A stretch of DNA of 64,000 bases from an uncultured Acidobacteriota bacterium (lineage in GTDB: Bacteria; Acidobacteriota; Terriglobia; Bryobacterales; Bryobacteraceae), in NCBI GenBank assembly GCA_902826605.1, contig CADEFM010000002.1, positions 186,001 through 250,000 on the forward strand. The letters are read 5' to 3'. Below, piece by piece: positions 1 to 9,247 of the stretch (within the stretch, counting starts at the first letter, position 1; each line of letters begins with the position of its first letter). A model generated the notes under the pieces. It did no database searches. It was not told where the DNA came from and saw only the letters and a list, made by a program, of their open reading frames with translations. The translations under genes were made by a program, and so were the position numbers.

Positions 1-734
1 TGCACGGCGCAAAGGATTTGAGTTTGGATTTTTTCACGAAATTGCCCACGCCGGTTGGCGAGACCGGTGGCGGTATGGCAAACGCGATTGTCGGCAGCGC
101 GAAGCTATTGCTGATTGCAATGCTGGTGGGAGTGCCCATCGGTTTTCTGGGCGGCGTTTACCTGGCCGAATTTGGCGGCGCCACATTTTCGTTTCTGGTC
201 CGTTACGTGACAGACCTGTTGAACGGCGTTCCATCCATTGTCATCGGTATCTTTGCTTACACACTGATCGTGCTGCCGCAAAAGCACTTTTCGACCATTG
301 CTGGCGGGCTCGCGCTGGGTGTGATGATGATACCTATTGCCGTGCGTTCCACCGAGGAATTTCTGCGCGCCGTGCCTGCATCTTTGCGCGAAGGTGCGAT
401 GGCGTTGGGCGCTTCGCGAACGAAATCCATTCTCACGGTTGTCATTCCGGCCGCAAAAAATGGGATCATGACAGGAATCATGCTAAATTTGGCGCGAGTC
501 GCAGGTGAAACCGCGCCGTTGCTTTTCACTAGTTTTAGCAACCGTTTCTGGAGTCCTGGATGGGAACAACCGACGGCCGCGCTACCCGTGATGATTTTCA
601 CTTATGCGATTTCTCCGTACGAAGATTGGCACCAGCAAGCGTGGGCCGCCGGATTTGTGCTGCTGATGCTGGTATTGAGTGTCAACATAATCGCGCGTCT
701 GCTGCTGGCGAAACGAAAGCACGTGGCCCGTTAA
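1..734 (+). CDS. pstA: Phosphate ABC transporter permease PstA (5' end cut by window)
   Basis: Inner-membrane permease of the high-affinity phosphate importer PstSCAB. The frame is open to the left edge (codons from base 3), so the TTG at 18 is not the real start; residues HGAKD precede the SLDFF segment. About 243 residues are visible against roughly 280-300 for the family, so only the N-terminal membrane segment is missing. Several hydrophobic spans are seen, and the cytoplasmic EAA-type loop is recognisable as [15 protein letters not shown] followed by VAGETAPLL. The gene ends 4 bp before pstB, so it is cotranscribed; pstC and pstS presumably lie to the left. Confidence 0.95.
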   Translation, partial: HGAKDLSLDFFTKLPTPVGETGGGMANAIVGSAKLLLIAMLVGVPIGFLGGVYLAEFGGATFSFLVRYVTDLLNGVPSIVIGIFAYTLIVLPQKHFSTIAGGLALGVMMIPIAVRSTEEFLRAVPASLREGAMALGASRTKSILTVVIPAAKNGIMTGIMLNLARVAGETAPLLFTSFSNRFWSPGWEQPTAALPVMIFTYAISPYEDWHQQAWAAGFVLLMLVLSVNIIARLLLAKRKHVAR

Positions 735-738
735 ACCT

Positions 739-1584
739 ATGCAAGCCTCCGCTCCTAAGTCTCAAATGGAACTGACCATGCCGACACCCACGAATTCCTC
801 CGCCTTAGGGGCGTCTGAGGGAACGTCCGCAAGCACTATCAAGCTCAGCGCCACGGACCTCAATTTTCACTACGGCAGTTTTCAGGCTCTGCATGGCATC
901 TCGATGAAAATCTATGCCAACAGGGTGACGGCGTTCATCGGTCCCTCCGGCTGCGGAAAATCCACATTCCTGCGTACCCTCAATCGATTGAATGAGGCGG
1001 TTCGTAATACGCGTGTAGACGGCACCGTTCTTCTGGATGGACAGGATATTCACGATATCGAGGTGTCCGAGCTGCGCCGCCGCGTGGGCATGGTGTTCCA
1101 GCGCTCCAATCCGTTTCCGAAATCGATTTTTGAAAATGTCGCCTACGGGCTGCGGATCAATGGAATGGCCTCCAACCGCGCGAGGTTGCGCGAGGCCGTG
1201 GAACAGAGTCTGCGCCGCGCGGCGCTGTGGGATGAGGTAAAAGACAAGCTGAACCAGTCTGCCTACGGACTCTCCGGGGGGCAGCAACAGCGGCTGTGTA
1301 TCGCGCGAGCCCTGGCAGTGAATCCCGAGGTACTCTTGCTGGATGAGCCATGCTCGGCGCTTGACCCCATTGCCACGGCCAAGATCGAAGACTTGATTTT
1401 CCAGCTGAAAGATAGCTGCACCATTGTGATCGTCACCCATAACATGCAACAGGCAGCGCGCGTGGCGGACTTCACCGGCTTCTTTCTGCTGGGCCGTTTG
1501 ATTGAGTTCGATGGCACGACGGTCATTTTCAAGAATCCCGCCAAAAAAGAAACCGAAGATTACGTCACTGGACGGTTTGGCTGA
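739..1584 (+). CDS. pstB: Phosphate ABC transporter ATP-binding protein PstB
   Basis: ATPase that drives phosphate uptake through PstC/PstA. Walker [10 protein letters not shown] is at residues 68-76, a Q-loop [11 protein letters not shown] near 120, the ABC signature LSGGQQQR near 178 and Walker B VLLLDEP near 200, all intact. At 281 aa it is longer than the usual 250-260 aa because of a poorly conserved N-terminal extension; an in-frame ATG at 778 would remove 13 residues of it. It sits between pstA and phoU in one operon. Confidence 0.97.
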   Translation: MQASAPKSQMELTMPTPTNSSALGASEGTSASTIKLSATDLNFHYGSFQALHGISMKIYANRVTAFIGPSGCGKSTFLRTLNRLNEAVRNTRVDGTVLLDGQDIHDIEVSELRRRVGMVFQRSNPFPKSIFENVAYGLRINGMASNRARLREAVEQSLRRAALWDEVKDKLNQSAYGLSGGQQQRLCIARALAVNPEVLLLDEPCSALDPIATAKIEDLIFQLKDSCTIVIVTHNMQQAARVADFTGFFLLGRLIEFDGTTVIFKNPAKKETEDYVTGRFG

Positions 1585-1613
1585 GCATTGCGGAACGGAG
1601 ACTGTGAAATAGC

Positions 1614-2297
1614 GTGCGCCATTTTGTTGAAGAACTAGAGCAGCTTAAGACGAAACTTCTGGAGATGGGAGCATTGGTCGAAGCCTCCATCCAGCGGAGC
1701 ATCAGCGCCGTGACACAGAAGGATCGTAGCGCTTCGGAGGAGGTTTTCCGCAACGAAAAGCGCATCAATGCCATTGAATTGGAGATTGACGACTTCGCGA
1801 TCAACCTGCTGGCGCTGCATCAACCGATGGCAGCGGATCTGCGCTTAATCGTCGCAGCGCTGAAGATCAACACGGATCTGGAACGGATGGGTGATCTTTC
1901 AGTCAACATCGCGCAACGGGCGCTTTCGTTGATGGAGGGACCCATGATCAAGCCCATGATAGACATTCCGCACATCGCGGGACTTGTGCAGTCCATGGTG
2001 CGGAAGTCACTCGACGCCTTCGTGCGCCGCGATGCGGACCTCGCGCGCAGCGTGCTGGCATCCGACGACGCCGTGGACAGCCTCCGGACCGCATGTTATC
2101 ACGAACTGGTCAGCTTCATGGAGCAGGATACATCCAACATCCAGCAGTCCCTCGCCCTGCTTTCCGTCACACGCAACCTGGAACGGATTGCCGATCACTC
2201 GACCAATGTGGCGGAAGACGTCCTGTTCCTGGTGAAGGGCGTGGATGTGCGGCACCACGCGGAGCTGCAGCAGAAGAAGGACGCAAGCGGCGGTTGA
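1614..2297 (+). CDS. phoU: Phosphate transport regulator PhoU
   Basis: Cytoplasmic helical-bundle protein that couples the Pst transporter to the PhoR kinase and keeps the Pho regulon off when phosphate is plentiful. The 227 aa product shows the two tandem PhoU repeats with their metal-binding-type motifs (AADLRLIVAALKINTDLERMGD in the first, LLSVTRNLERIADHSTNVAEDV in the second). Start is GTG at 1614, 29 bp after pstB. It ends 13 bp from the stop of phoR, which runs the other way. Confidence 0.97.
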   Translation: MRHFVEELEQLKTKLLEMGALVEASIQRSISAVTQKDRSASEEVFRNEKRINAIELEIDDFAINLLALHQPMAADLRLIVAALKINTDLERMGDLSVNIAQRALSLMEGPMIKPMIDIPHIAGLVQSMVRKSLDAFVRRDADLARSVLASDDAVDSLRTACYHELVSFMEQDTSNIQQSLALLSVTRNLERIADHSTNVAEDVLFLVKGVDVRHHAELQQKKDASGG

Positions 2298-2309
2298 CGA
2301 GAGATCGCC

Positions 2310-3695
2310 TTAGGGCAGAAGGATACGGAAAGTGGTGCCTTTGCCCAATTGGCTCTCTACTGTGATGCTGCCGTTCATCCGTTCGATGACGTGCTTTACG
2401 ATAGACAGGCCCAGGCCGGTACCTCCCACTTGCCGGGAGCGGGCTTTATCCACGCGATAAAAGCGTTCGAAAATCCGGGGCAAGTCTTCGGACGGGATGC
2501 CGGTTCCGGTATCGGCGATGGTGATGGCCGTGCGGCCATCAGATTCGCGCTCCACGCGCACCCGCACTTCGCCGCCAGGGCGGTTGAACTTGATGGCGTT
2601 GGCCAGCAGATTGAGCAACGCCTGCTCCAGCCGCAATCGGCTTCCAGAGACCTGCACGTCGCTCGATTCCTCGCGTATCAATCGCACGTCGCGTTCGCGC
2701 GCTTCTCCCTCCACGGTGAGCAGTACGCCATCCAACACGCCGAGCAGGGAAATGGTCTCACTCTCGGCCGGTTCCAGACCGGATTCCAATTCCGAGAGCG
2801 TGAGCAGGTCGGCAGCGATGCTCCCGAGGCGAACGGCGTTCGCGCGGATGATTTCGACGAAGCGTGTCCGGTTCGCCGAATCGTCCAATGCGCCATCCAG
2901 CAATGTATCGGCGTAGCCAATGATCCCTGCGAGCGGCGTTCGCATTTCATGCGAGACGTTGGCGACGAAATCCTTGCGCACTTGCTCCAGACGTTCTAGA
3001 TCCGTGATGTCGTGAAAAATGGAAATGGCGCCGCGGCCGGCGGTCATGGCGAACGGCGTTGCCTGCACTTCGAACGTGCGGGGCGTATCCGCGGAAAACT
3101 TGAAGCGAAGCGTCGCGCGTTCGCCAGTGGCAACAACCGAGCGCACCAGCGATATGAGAGACGGCTCCCGGACCAATTCCAATAAGGTGAGGCCTTCGAA
3201 CTGGCCCTGGCGGAAGCCGATGGCGCGCAACAGCGTCTGGTTGCAAAAGATAACCCGTAAATCGGTATCGACGGCGAGCACCCCCTCGGCCATGCCGGCC
3301 AGAATTGCTTCCCGCCGTGCGGCTTCCAAACGCAGATTTTCAACCTGGGTACGGAATTGGTTCGCCACAGCGGAGAGCGAATGCTCCAGAGCGCCCAAGT
3401 CGTCGCCGCGTTCGAACTCTGCCGGACGTTCCCCAACCTCTAGCAAGCCCCCGGCCAAGGTTTTCAAACGACGCACCCGTCCGCTCAGCGAGCGCGCCAC
3501 TAAGAGGGCGATCCCCACCGCCACAATCGCGCTAACGCCCGCGATCGCCAGCACCTGGCCGCGGGCTTGCGAATCCACGGGGACTCCCGCGCGCCCTTCG
3601 ACGGAAGCGGTCAGCGAGTAATCAATGGCGATCAGCGTGAGCGCTACCCATGCGAGCGCTCCGATAAAGAGCCGACGGACGAAAGAATTATTAAT
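2310..3695 (-). CDS. phoR: Phosphate sensor histidine kinase PhoR-like
   Basis: Membrane histidine kinase, probably the phosphate sensor given its convergent position beside phoU. From the GTG at 3578 the product is 422 aa: a hydrophobic segment (residues 8-29), HAMP-like stretch, PAS domain near 88-195, HisKA with the phospho-acceptor in NVSHEMRTP (His about 210), then N box, DTGTGIP and GGTGLGLSIV of the ATPase domain. The reading frame continues upstream of that GTG for 39 codons and encodes a first membrane segment (RRLFIGALAWVALTLIAIDY), but no ATG, GTG or TTG occurs before the in-frame stop. An ATT at 3693-3695 would give the usual two-helix anchor, so I extend to it with caution. No PhoB lies in the window. 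Confidence 0.85.
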   Translation of the reverse strand: MNNSFVRRLFIGALAWVALTLIAIDYSLTASVEGRAGVPVDSQARGQVLAIAGVSAIVAVGIALLVARSLSGRVRRLKTLAGGLLEVGERPAEFERGDDLGALEHSLSAVANQFRTQVENLRLEAARREAILAGMAEGVLAVDTDLRVIFCNQTLLRAIGFRQGQFEGLTLLELVREPSLISLVRSVVATGERATLRFKFSADTPRTFEVQATPFAMTAGRGAISIFHDITDLERLEQVRKDFVANVSHEMRTPLAGIIGYADTLLDGALDDSANRTRFVEIIRANAVRLGSIAADLLTLSELESGLEPAESETISLLGVLDGVLLTVEGEARERDVRLIREESSDVQVSGSRLRLEQALLNLLANAIKFNRPGGEVRVRVERESDGRTAITIADTGTGIPSEDLPRIFERFYRVDKARSRQVGGTGLGLSIVKHVIERMNGSITVESQLGKGTTFRILLP

Positions 3696-3728
3696 GTTCT
3701 GAGATTATCACGCCCCGTTCCCAACTAT

Positions 3729-4139
3729 GTGAACGTGATCGCGAACATGATGATAGTGTGTCTGACATTGGCGCAGAATCCGCCTGCCGGAACTACCAAA
3801 GCGGCGGCGCCCGCTTCACCGAAAAGCGCACATTCCGCGCCAAACTCCGCGCAACAGGACCGCATAATGGAGGCGGCGATACGCGCCAAATTGGCCAAGT
3901 CGAAGATCGGCAAAGACGGCTTTACCGTGCGTGTACAAGGCGGCACCGCCTATTGGGAGGGAGCCACGGAAGTAGTCCAGCACAAGGGTGCGGCTACGCG
4001 CATGGCCAAAACCGCAGGAGCGAAACAAGTTGTGAATCATATCACGATTAGCGATGCTGCCCGGGAGAAGGCAGCTGGAAATCTAGTTACAGGGCGGCGC
4101 AGAGTGCAGGTAAAACGCGGTGAGTCCCGGACGGAGTGA
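3729..4139 (+). CDS. Secreted BON-domain protein
   Basis: Small protein with a short hydrophobic N-terminus (ANMMIVCLTLAQ), an Ala/Pro/Ser linker and one BON domain (from about RIMEAAIRAKLAKSK to VVNHITIS), the fold found in OsmY and thought to bind membranes. The GTG at 3729 or ATG at 3747 is the likely start; the frame stays open back to 3567 but that upstream part reads as antisense of phoR. It is divergent from phoR, with starts about 30 bp apart, so the two share a promoter region. Function beyond an envelope role is not known. Confidence 0.75.
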   Translation: MNVIANMMIVCLTLAQNPPAGTTKAAAPASPKSAHSAPNSAQQDRIMEAAIRAKLAKSKIGKDGFTVRVQGGTAYWEGATEVVQHKGAATRMAKTAGAKQVVNHITISDAAREKAAGNLVTGRRRVQVKRGESRTE

Positions 4140-4149
4140 GCTGAAAGGC

Positions 4150-6246
4150 TTACTCCTCTTCTTCCTCTTCACCGGTCTTGGCAGCCCTGGCTGCGGCAAC
4201 GATCTTGTCCGCTTGCAGACCCGGCACGAAGTCGTAGTGATCGAACTCCATGTGAAATGACGCCCGGCCCTGGGTCATTGAAATCAGGTCGTTCTGATAG
4301 TTCAGCATCTCCGACATCGGCACGTGCGCTTTGATGATCTGCGTCCCGCCCTTGGTGTCCATCCCGGAAATACGGCCGCGCCGGCCATTCATATCGCCCA
4401 TCAGGTCGCCTGCGAATTCCACGGGCGCCTGGATTTCCACATTCATTACCGGTTCGAGCAAAGCAGGTTTCGCCGCCTCCATCGCGGCTTTGAATGCCTT
4501 GCGGGCGGCCAGTTTGAACGACATTTCCGAAGAGTCCACGTCGTGATAGGAGCCGTCATACACCACCACTCTGAAATCGACCACGGGAAATCCGGCCAGG
4601 AAGCCTTTCGAGGCTGTCTCTACGATGCCTTTTTCAATGGCTGGAATGAAGTTTCTGGGGATCGCGCCGCCGAAGACTTCATTGCCAAATTCGAATCCGC
4701 CGCCGCGCGGCAGAGGAGAGAGCTTGATCCAGCAATCGCCGAACTGTCCGTGCCCGCCGGTCTGTTTCTTATGACGTCCCTGCACGTCGGCCAAACCTCG
4801 CACAGTCTCGCGATAGGGAATCTTGGGCGCATGCAATTCCACGTCCACGCTGTAACGCTTCTTCAAGCGGCTGACAATGATCTCGACGTGCTGCTGTCCG
4901 CTGCCTGCCAGCAGAAAGTCTTTGGTTTGCGGGTCTCGATAGAAGCGCAACGCCGTGTCCTCTTCTAGAATTTTGTGGATGGCGTTGCCCATGCGATCTT
5001 CATCGTTCCGAGTTTTGGCGGCGATGGCGTATGCAATGGAGGGCTCCGGAATTTTCACCGCCGGATAAACGATCTGCGAGCTTTTATCGCCGAGCGTGTC
5101 GCCGGTCAGTGTGTCCTTGAGTTTGGCGACTGCCCCGATATCTCCCGCGTGCAGTTCGGGGATTGGATTCATTGTTTTGCCGGCGAGGGTGCCGATGTGC
5201 GCCAAGCGCTCGGCTCCCCCATTGCGCGCGTTGACAAGGTTCACGTCATTTTTCAGAACGCCCGACACCACTCTGAAATACGAAACACGTCCGGCGAAAG
5301 GATCTGCGATCGTCTTGAATACGAACGCCGAGACGGGTCCGGAATCCTTCACTGGCCGTTCCGTCTCTTTGCCGTTTAGCATTCCGGTCCAAGGTCCGCG
5401 TTCAGAGGGGTCCGGCATGTTCTCGCAAGCGAAATTCAAAATCAAATCACTGCCAACGTTGTGCAAACCCGAAGCGCACAGCACGGGAAACATGCGTAAC
5501 TGGCGCACGGCGTCGCGCAGGCCGTCGATGATGTGTTCAACCGGAAGCGTGCCCTCGGCGAAGAATTCTTCCAGCAGCGCGTCGTTGCCCTCCGCCACCA
5601 TCTCCACCAGGGCTTCATGCGCCGCCTTGGCGGCCTCGGCCATGGAAGCTGGGATGTCGCTTTCCACGCCCTTGCCGTTGGCGTCGCGCGTGTATGTGTA
5701 CGCCTTCATGCGGATAAGATCGACAATGCCAATGAAGTCTTTTTCCGCACCGATGGGCAAGTGAATGGGTATCGCGGTTCGGCCAAACACAGACTGCACG
5801 CTTTCGAGCGCCCGCTCGAAGCTCGACCGTTCGCGGTCCAGCTTGTTGATGACGATAGCCCTCGGCAGTTTGAACTCTTCCGAGAAGGACCAGACCTTTT
5901 CCGTCTGTACCTCGACGCCGGCCACGCCGTCCACCAGTACGAACGCCCCATCCGCAGCCACTAACGAGGCCTTGGTGTCGTTGATAAAAATATTGAAGCC
6001 GGGGGTATCGAGCAGGTTGATCTTTTTCTTATTCCACTCCGCCACCGCAACTCCGGTGGAGATCGTGATCTTACGATGGATTTCCTCGTCGTCGAAGTCC
6101 GTGATCGTGTTGCCTTCGTCCACGCGCAGCAGGCGGTTGGTTGCGCCAGTGGTGAAGAGGAGGCCCGCGGTTAAAGAAGTCTTTCCGGAATTGCCGTGGC
6201 CGATCATCGCCACGTTTCGGATGTCATTCGTTTCGTAAACCTTCAC
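4150..6246 (-). CDS. fusA: Elongation factor G-like translational GTPase
   Basis: 698 aa GTPase of the EF-G family, which moves tRNA and mRNA through the ribosome. G1 is GHGNSGKTS (residues 17-25), G3 DTPGF and G4 NKLD, all complete; domains II to V follow. In place of the EF-G G2 sequence RGITI it has RKITI, and it ends in a run of glutamates. These traits fit the secondary EF-G paralogues common in Acidobacteriota and Deltaproteobacteria rather than the EF-G of the str operon; no rpsL, rpsG or tuf is nearby. Its exact role (normal elongation, recycling or stress) cannot be read from sequence. Confidence 0.9.
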   Translation of the reverse strand: MKVYETNDIRNVAMIGHGNSGKTSLTAGLLFTTGATNRLLRVDEGNTITDFDDEEIHRKITISTGVAVAEWNKKKINLLDTPGFNIFINDTKASLVAADGAFVLVDGVAGVEVQTEKVWSFSEEFKLPRAIVINKLDRERSSFERALESVQSVFGRTAIPIHLPIGAEKDFIGIVDLIRMKAYTYTRDANGKGVESDIPASMAEAAKAAHEALVEMVAEGNDALLEEFFAEGTLPVEHIIDGLRDAVRQLRMFPVLCASGLHNVGSDLILNFACENMPDPSERGPWTGMLNGKETERPVKDSGPVSAFVFKTIADPFAGRVSYFRVVSGVLKNDVNLVNARNGGAERLAHIGTLAGKTMNPIPELHAGDIGAVAKLKDTLTGDTLGDKSSQIVYPAVKIPEPSIAYAIAAKTRNDEDRMGNAIHKILEEDTALRFYRDPQTKDFLLAGSGQQHVEIIVSRLKKRYSVDVELHAPKIPYRETVRGLADVQGRHKKQTGGHGQFGDCWIKLSPLPRGGGFEFGNEVFGGAIPRNFIPAIEKGIVETASKGFLAGFPVVDFRVVVYDGSYHDVDSSEMSFKLAARKAFKAAMEAAKPALLEPVMNVEIQAPVEFAGDLMGDMNGRRGRISGMDTKGGTQIIKAHVPMSEMLNYQNDLISMTQGRASFHMEFDHYDFVPGLQADKIVAAARAAKTGEEEEEE

Positions 6247-6377
6247 TGGAGTTAAGCTCCCTTATGCATGAGTGCCGATGGATAAGAAACCGTAACCGAA
6301 TCGCAAACTGTGGATCTTAGCACAATCAAGGGCGAAGCCGGTCGGACTTCATTTGGGTACGGCGGCGCTGGATTGCA

Positions 6378-7292
6378 CTACGCGGTTAAGGTGTTATGGT
6401 TGGGCACATCGAAATCGAAAACGCCTCGATCGCGGGTATAACGCGCGCCACATGAACATTCTATTTGCTCGCCCGATCTCTTTAGGCTGATTCCGCGGCA
6501 ATGCAGGCACATCAGACGGGCGAGCACGGATGATGGAATGTCGGCTGGGAAGGTAACAGGTTCTTTGCGTCGCGCCGCCGCTGCGTAGACGGTGGGTGGC
6601 AAGATGCTTTGCGCCGCGATAGCCGCACATTCCCAGAGTGTGTACTTCGGCCGCGTAATATCGGTCGCGAAATTGAATCGCGAATTTCCCCTCGGCGAAT
6701 CGGACAGAACTCGCTCCGATGCGCTCATCTCCGGAAATTCGCACACTAGTTCTTCGGCTAACCCATAGAGCGAAGTGTTGAGATGCTCATGCCGCGCCTC
6801 GCTCCAGGCGCCCAGCGCAGCGTCATATTCCACGTGAAAGAAGTCTCCGAACATTTGCGGAAGGTCATTCCTATAAAACTTCAACACCGGGCCTTCGGTC
6901 TCGATCATCCATTGGTGATACGACCACGCGAACATCAGTTCCCGTTTTCGGGTCGGGAACTCGAGATACACTCGCTTCGAGCATCGTTTGATCTCCTGTA
7001 GGAAACCGGCCGGATCGGGCAAATGTTCGATGATGTGGGACGCAAAGATTAAGTCACAACCCCCATCTGGAATGGGGAGAGTCAAAGCGTCGGCTTTAAT
7101 GACGGGGATGGTTGGGAATTGCATCGGCCGATCGCGGTGCAAGCTGTGATCGAAAGGATACTTCTCGATGACAAGATTAGATCGCGGAAATGGCCTGTGA
7201 CCGCCCCCGATGTCCACCACGAAATCATTCCCAGTGGTGGCTATCTTGCCTAGGATGTCTTCGCGCCTCATAGTCCTTCGCTCTTTCGGCAC
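6378..7292 (-). CDS. SAM-dependent methyltransferase with C-terminal Cys motif
   Basis: Class I methyltransferase: glycine-rich SAM loop VVDIGGGHRPFP (residues about 25-36), acidic motif after KADALTLP and the post-motif SHIIEHLPDP. The C-terminal 45 residues carry CLHC and CSC, resembling the Trm112/UPF0434 zinc-ribbon found at the ends of some methyltransferases. GTG at 7292 and ATG at 7271 are both possible starts; the second trims seven residues. The substrate is unknown. The gene stands alone between the EF-G paralogue and the dehydrogenase. Confidence 0.75.
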   Translation of the reverse strand: MPKERRTMRREDILGKIATTGNDFVVDIGGGHRPFPRSNLVIEKYPFDHSLHRDRPMQFPTIPVIKADALTLPIPDGGCDLIFASHIIEHLPDPAGFLQEIKRCSKRVYLEFPTRKRELMFAWSYHQWMIETEGPVLKFYRNDLPQMFGDFFHVEYDAALGAWSEARHEHLNTSLYGLAEELVCEFPEMSASERVLSDSPRGNSRFNFATDITRPKYTLWECAAIAAQSILPPTVYAAAARRKEPVTFPADIPSSVLARLMCLHCRGISLKRSGEQIECSCGARYTRDRGVFDFDVPNHNTLTA

Positions 7293-7426
7293 TTCAGCGC
7301 CACAGAATACAACGCTTGGCAGCGGTATAAGTCTAAGATATCAGAGAGGAGCGGACTGCCACTGAAGCGGCATTCCGAGTAAGCGCCATAGAGGTTGTTC
7401 GCGGAGATCGAGGAGTATTTTTTTGA

Positions 7427-8500
7427 ATGACAAAACATAGAATTGCGGTCCTCCCCGGGGACGGCATCGGCGTCGAAGTGGTTCCCGAAGGCATACGTGT
7501 GCTGGATGCGGCGGCGCGAAAGTTCGGAATCGCTTTGCAGTATGACCATTTCGATTTCGCCAGTTGCGAATACTATTTAGCGCACGGCGCAATGATGCCG
7601 GATGATTGGAAACAGCAAATAGGTTCGCATGACGCAATCTTTTTCGGTGCCGTAGGCTGGCCCGCCAAAGTTCCCGACCACATTTCGTTATGGGGATCGT
7701 TACTGCTCTTCAGGCGCGAGTTCGATCAATACGTTAACTTGAGACCCGTACGTTTGATGCCCGGTATTCCCAGCCCGCTTGCGAATCGCAAGCCGGGCGA
7801 TATCGATTTTTACGTAGTTCGCGAGAATACAGAAGGCGAGTATTCTTCCGTGGGTGGCCGGGCGTTCCCGGGCACGGAGCGCGAGGTGGTGATCCAGGAA
7901 TCCATTTTCACGCGCACAGGCGTGGATCGCGTATTGAAGTATGCGTTCGAACTGGCGAACCGCAGGCCGAAGAAGCATCTCACTTCAGCGACGAAGTCGA
8001 ACGGCATTTTCATTTCCATGCCCTATTGGGACGAGCGCGTTGCTGAGATGGCCAAGAATTACCCCGATGTCCGCATGGACAAATTCCACATCGACATTCT
8101 GACCGCTCACTTTGTGCGCAACCCTCACTGGTTTGACGTCGTGGTCGCCTCGAATTTGTTCGGGGATATTCTCTCGGATCTTGGCCCCGCGTGCACAGGC
8201 ACGATCGCGATCGCGCCTTCGGCCAACATCAATCCCGAGCGTACGTTTCCATCATTGTTTGAGCCGGTGCACGGCTCCGCGCCGGATATCGCCGGAAAAG
8301 GAATCGCCAACCCTATTGGCCAGATCTGGAGCGGCGCGATGATGCTGGATCACCTGGGTTATCCGCAAGCTCACGATGCCATTGTGAAGGCCATCGAGCA
8401 TGTAACGGCGCGAGGTCCCCGCACCGCGGACATGGGCGGCAACGCAAGTACCGAGGAAGTGGGCCGGGCGGTAGCGGATGCGCTCAATGTGGGAGACTAG
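7427..8500 (+). CDS. ttuC: Tartrate dehydrogenase / D-malate-type decarboxylating dehydrogenase
   Basis: NAD-dependent beta-decarboxylating dehydrogenase of the isocitrate/isopropylmalate family, 357 aa. The N-terminal LPGDGIGVEVVPEG, the substrate-side block CEYYLAHGAMMPDDW, the RENTEGEYSS loop, the Mg-binding NLFGDILSDL and the NAD motif EPVHGSAPDIAGKG are all present. The CEYY block and the SLLLFRREFDQYVNLRP stretch are typical of tartrate dehydrogenase/D-malate dehydrogenase rather than LeuB. A GAGGAG ribosome site precedes the ATG at 7427. Exact substrate (tartrate, D-malate or isopropylmalate) is inferred only. Confidence 0.88.
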   Translation: MTKHRIAVLPGDGIGVEVVPEGIRVLDAAARKFGIALQYDHFDFASCEYYLAHGAMMPDDWKQQIGSHDAIFFGAVGWPAKVPDHISLWGSLLLFRREFDQYVNLRPVRLMPGIPSPLANRKPGDIDFYVVRENTEGEYSSVGGRAFPGTEREVVIQESIFTRTGVDRVLKYAFELANRRPKKHLTSATKSNGIFISMPYWDERVAEMAKNYPDVRMDKFHIDILTAHFVRNPHWFDVVVASNLFGDILSDLGPACTGTIAIAPSANINPERTFPSLFEPVHGSAPDIAGKGIANPIGQIWSGAMMLDHLGYPQAHDAIVKAIEHVTARGPRTADMGGNASTEEVGRAVADALNVGD

Positions 8501-8598
8501 CCCGCTGCAGCGAGATCTAGCGAAAGATGCTCCCGCGAATATGTAGACTTTGGTATGGGCCGCGGCAATTCTCCGCGCGTGTCGTGTCGCACGTCATT

Positions 8599-8632
8599 AA
8601 AGAGCCACCCCTTTCTGGTGGGACGGCTCTTT
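8599..8632 (+). terminator. Hairpin terminator after the dehydrogenase
   Basis: AAAGAGCC at 8599-8606 pairs with GGCTCTTT at 8625-8632, with a further CCACC/GGTGG pairing possible inside. It lies about 100 bp past the dehydrogenase stop and just before the 3' end of the opposite lectin-like fragment, so it could serve both sides. Confidence 0.6.
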
Positions 8633-8655
8633 GATTCAATAACTCAACTCAGACA

Positions 8656-9087
8656 TTACCTCGGCGCGCCGATGGCAAAACGATAGAACAGGCCAGCGCC
8701 GCCCGTGGCTACCAGGTCCTGCTGGCTGCAGCTGCGGCTCGAATGAACGGAGTTCCAGGACGTATTCGCGCCGGCGGTGCGGTCATGATGGCCCACCTGC
8801 GCGGCACCCGTGCTATTGCTGGTCCAGTTGTTGCAAGTGTGATCCATCCCGTCTGTGTAAGCCCGGCCATCCGGCATAGAACCCGTGAGCATGTCGTGCT
8901 GATTAGGCATGTCTCCGAAGTCTTTCACGGGATTGCCCTTTTCGTCGAGCGCCGTGGCTTTGGTCAATGAGTTGCCGAGGCGCGCTTGCTCCAGCGTGTC
9001 GCCGTGCAGGTCCGCCACGTTCTGCGCCGCGCGGCCGTCCTTCGCGCTATACCAGGGACCCGTTCCGATACGGTCGCGTGCATTCAC
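8656..9087 (-). pseudogene. Truncated lectin-like secreted protein (C-terminal part only)
   Basis: The 143 codons resemble the C-terminal two thirds of a family of secreted Asp/Gly-rich, lectin-like proteins common in soil bacteria: NARDRIGTGPWY, VADLHGD, PNQHDMLTGS, HTCNNWTS, GHHDRT, SCSQQDL, GLFY. The family normally begins with a signal peptide and a GANLGGLAGAD-like half, neither of which is present. The frame is open upstream to about 9242 (reading LTQGAGAV just before the GTG at 9087, which still resembles the family) but has no usable start and loses similarity. The last conserved Cys in the FYCFA position is Arg here. I read it as a decaying remnant; a short functional protein is less likely. 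Confidence 0.65.
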
Positions 9088-9247
9088 TGCGCCCGCTCCT
9101 TGTGTTAGAACAACGATGGTTACCGGCCGACTACCGAACCAGTTGCCTAAACGAGTCGGTCTGGCGTAGTCTATGGGATTCCGGGATACGGATTCCGGAC
9201 CACTGTGGGGATTCCCAAAACCTTCTGAAAGGGTCGTTTAAAAATCA

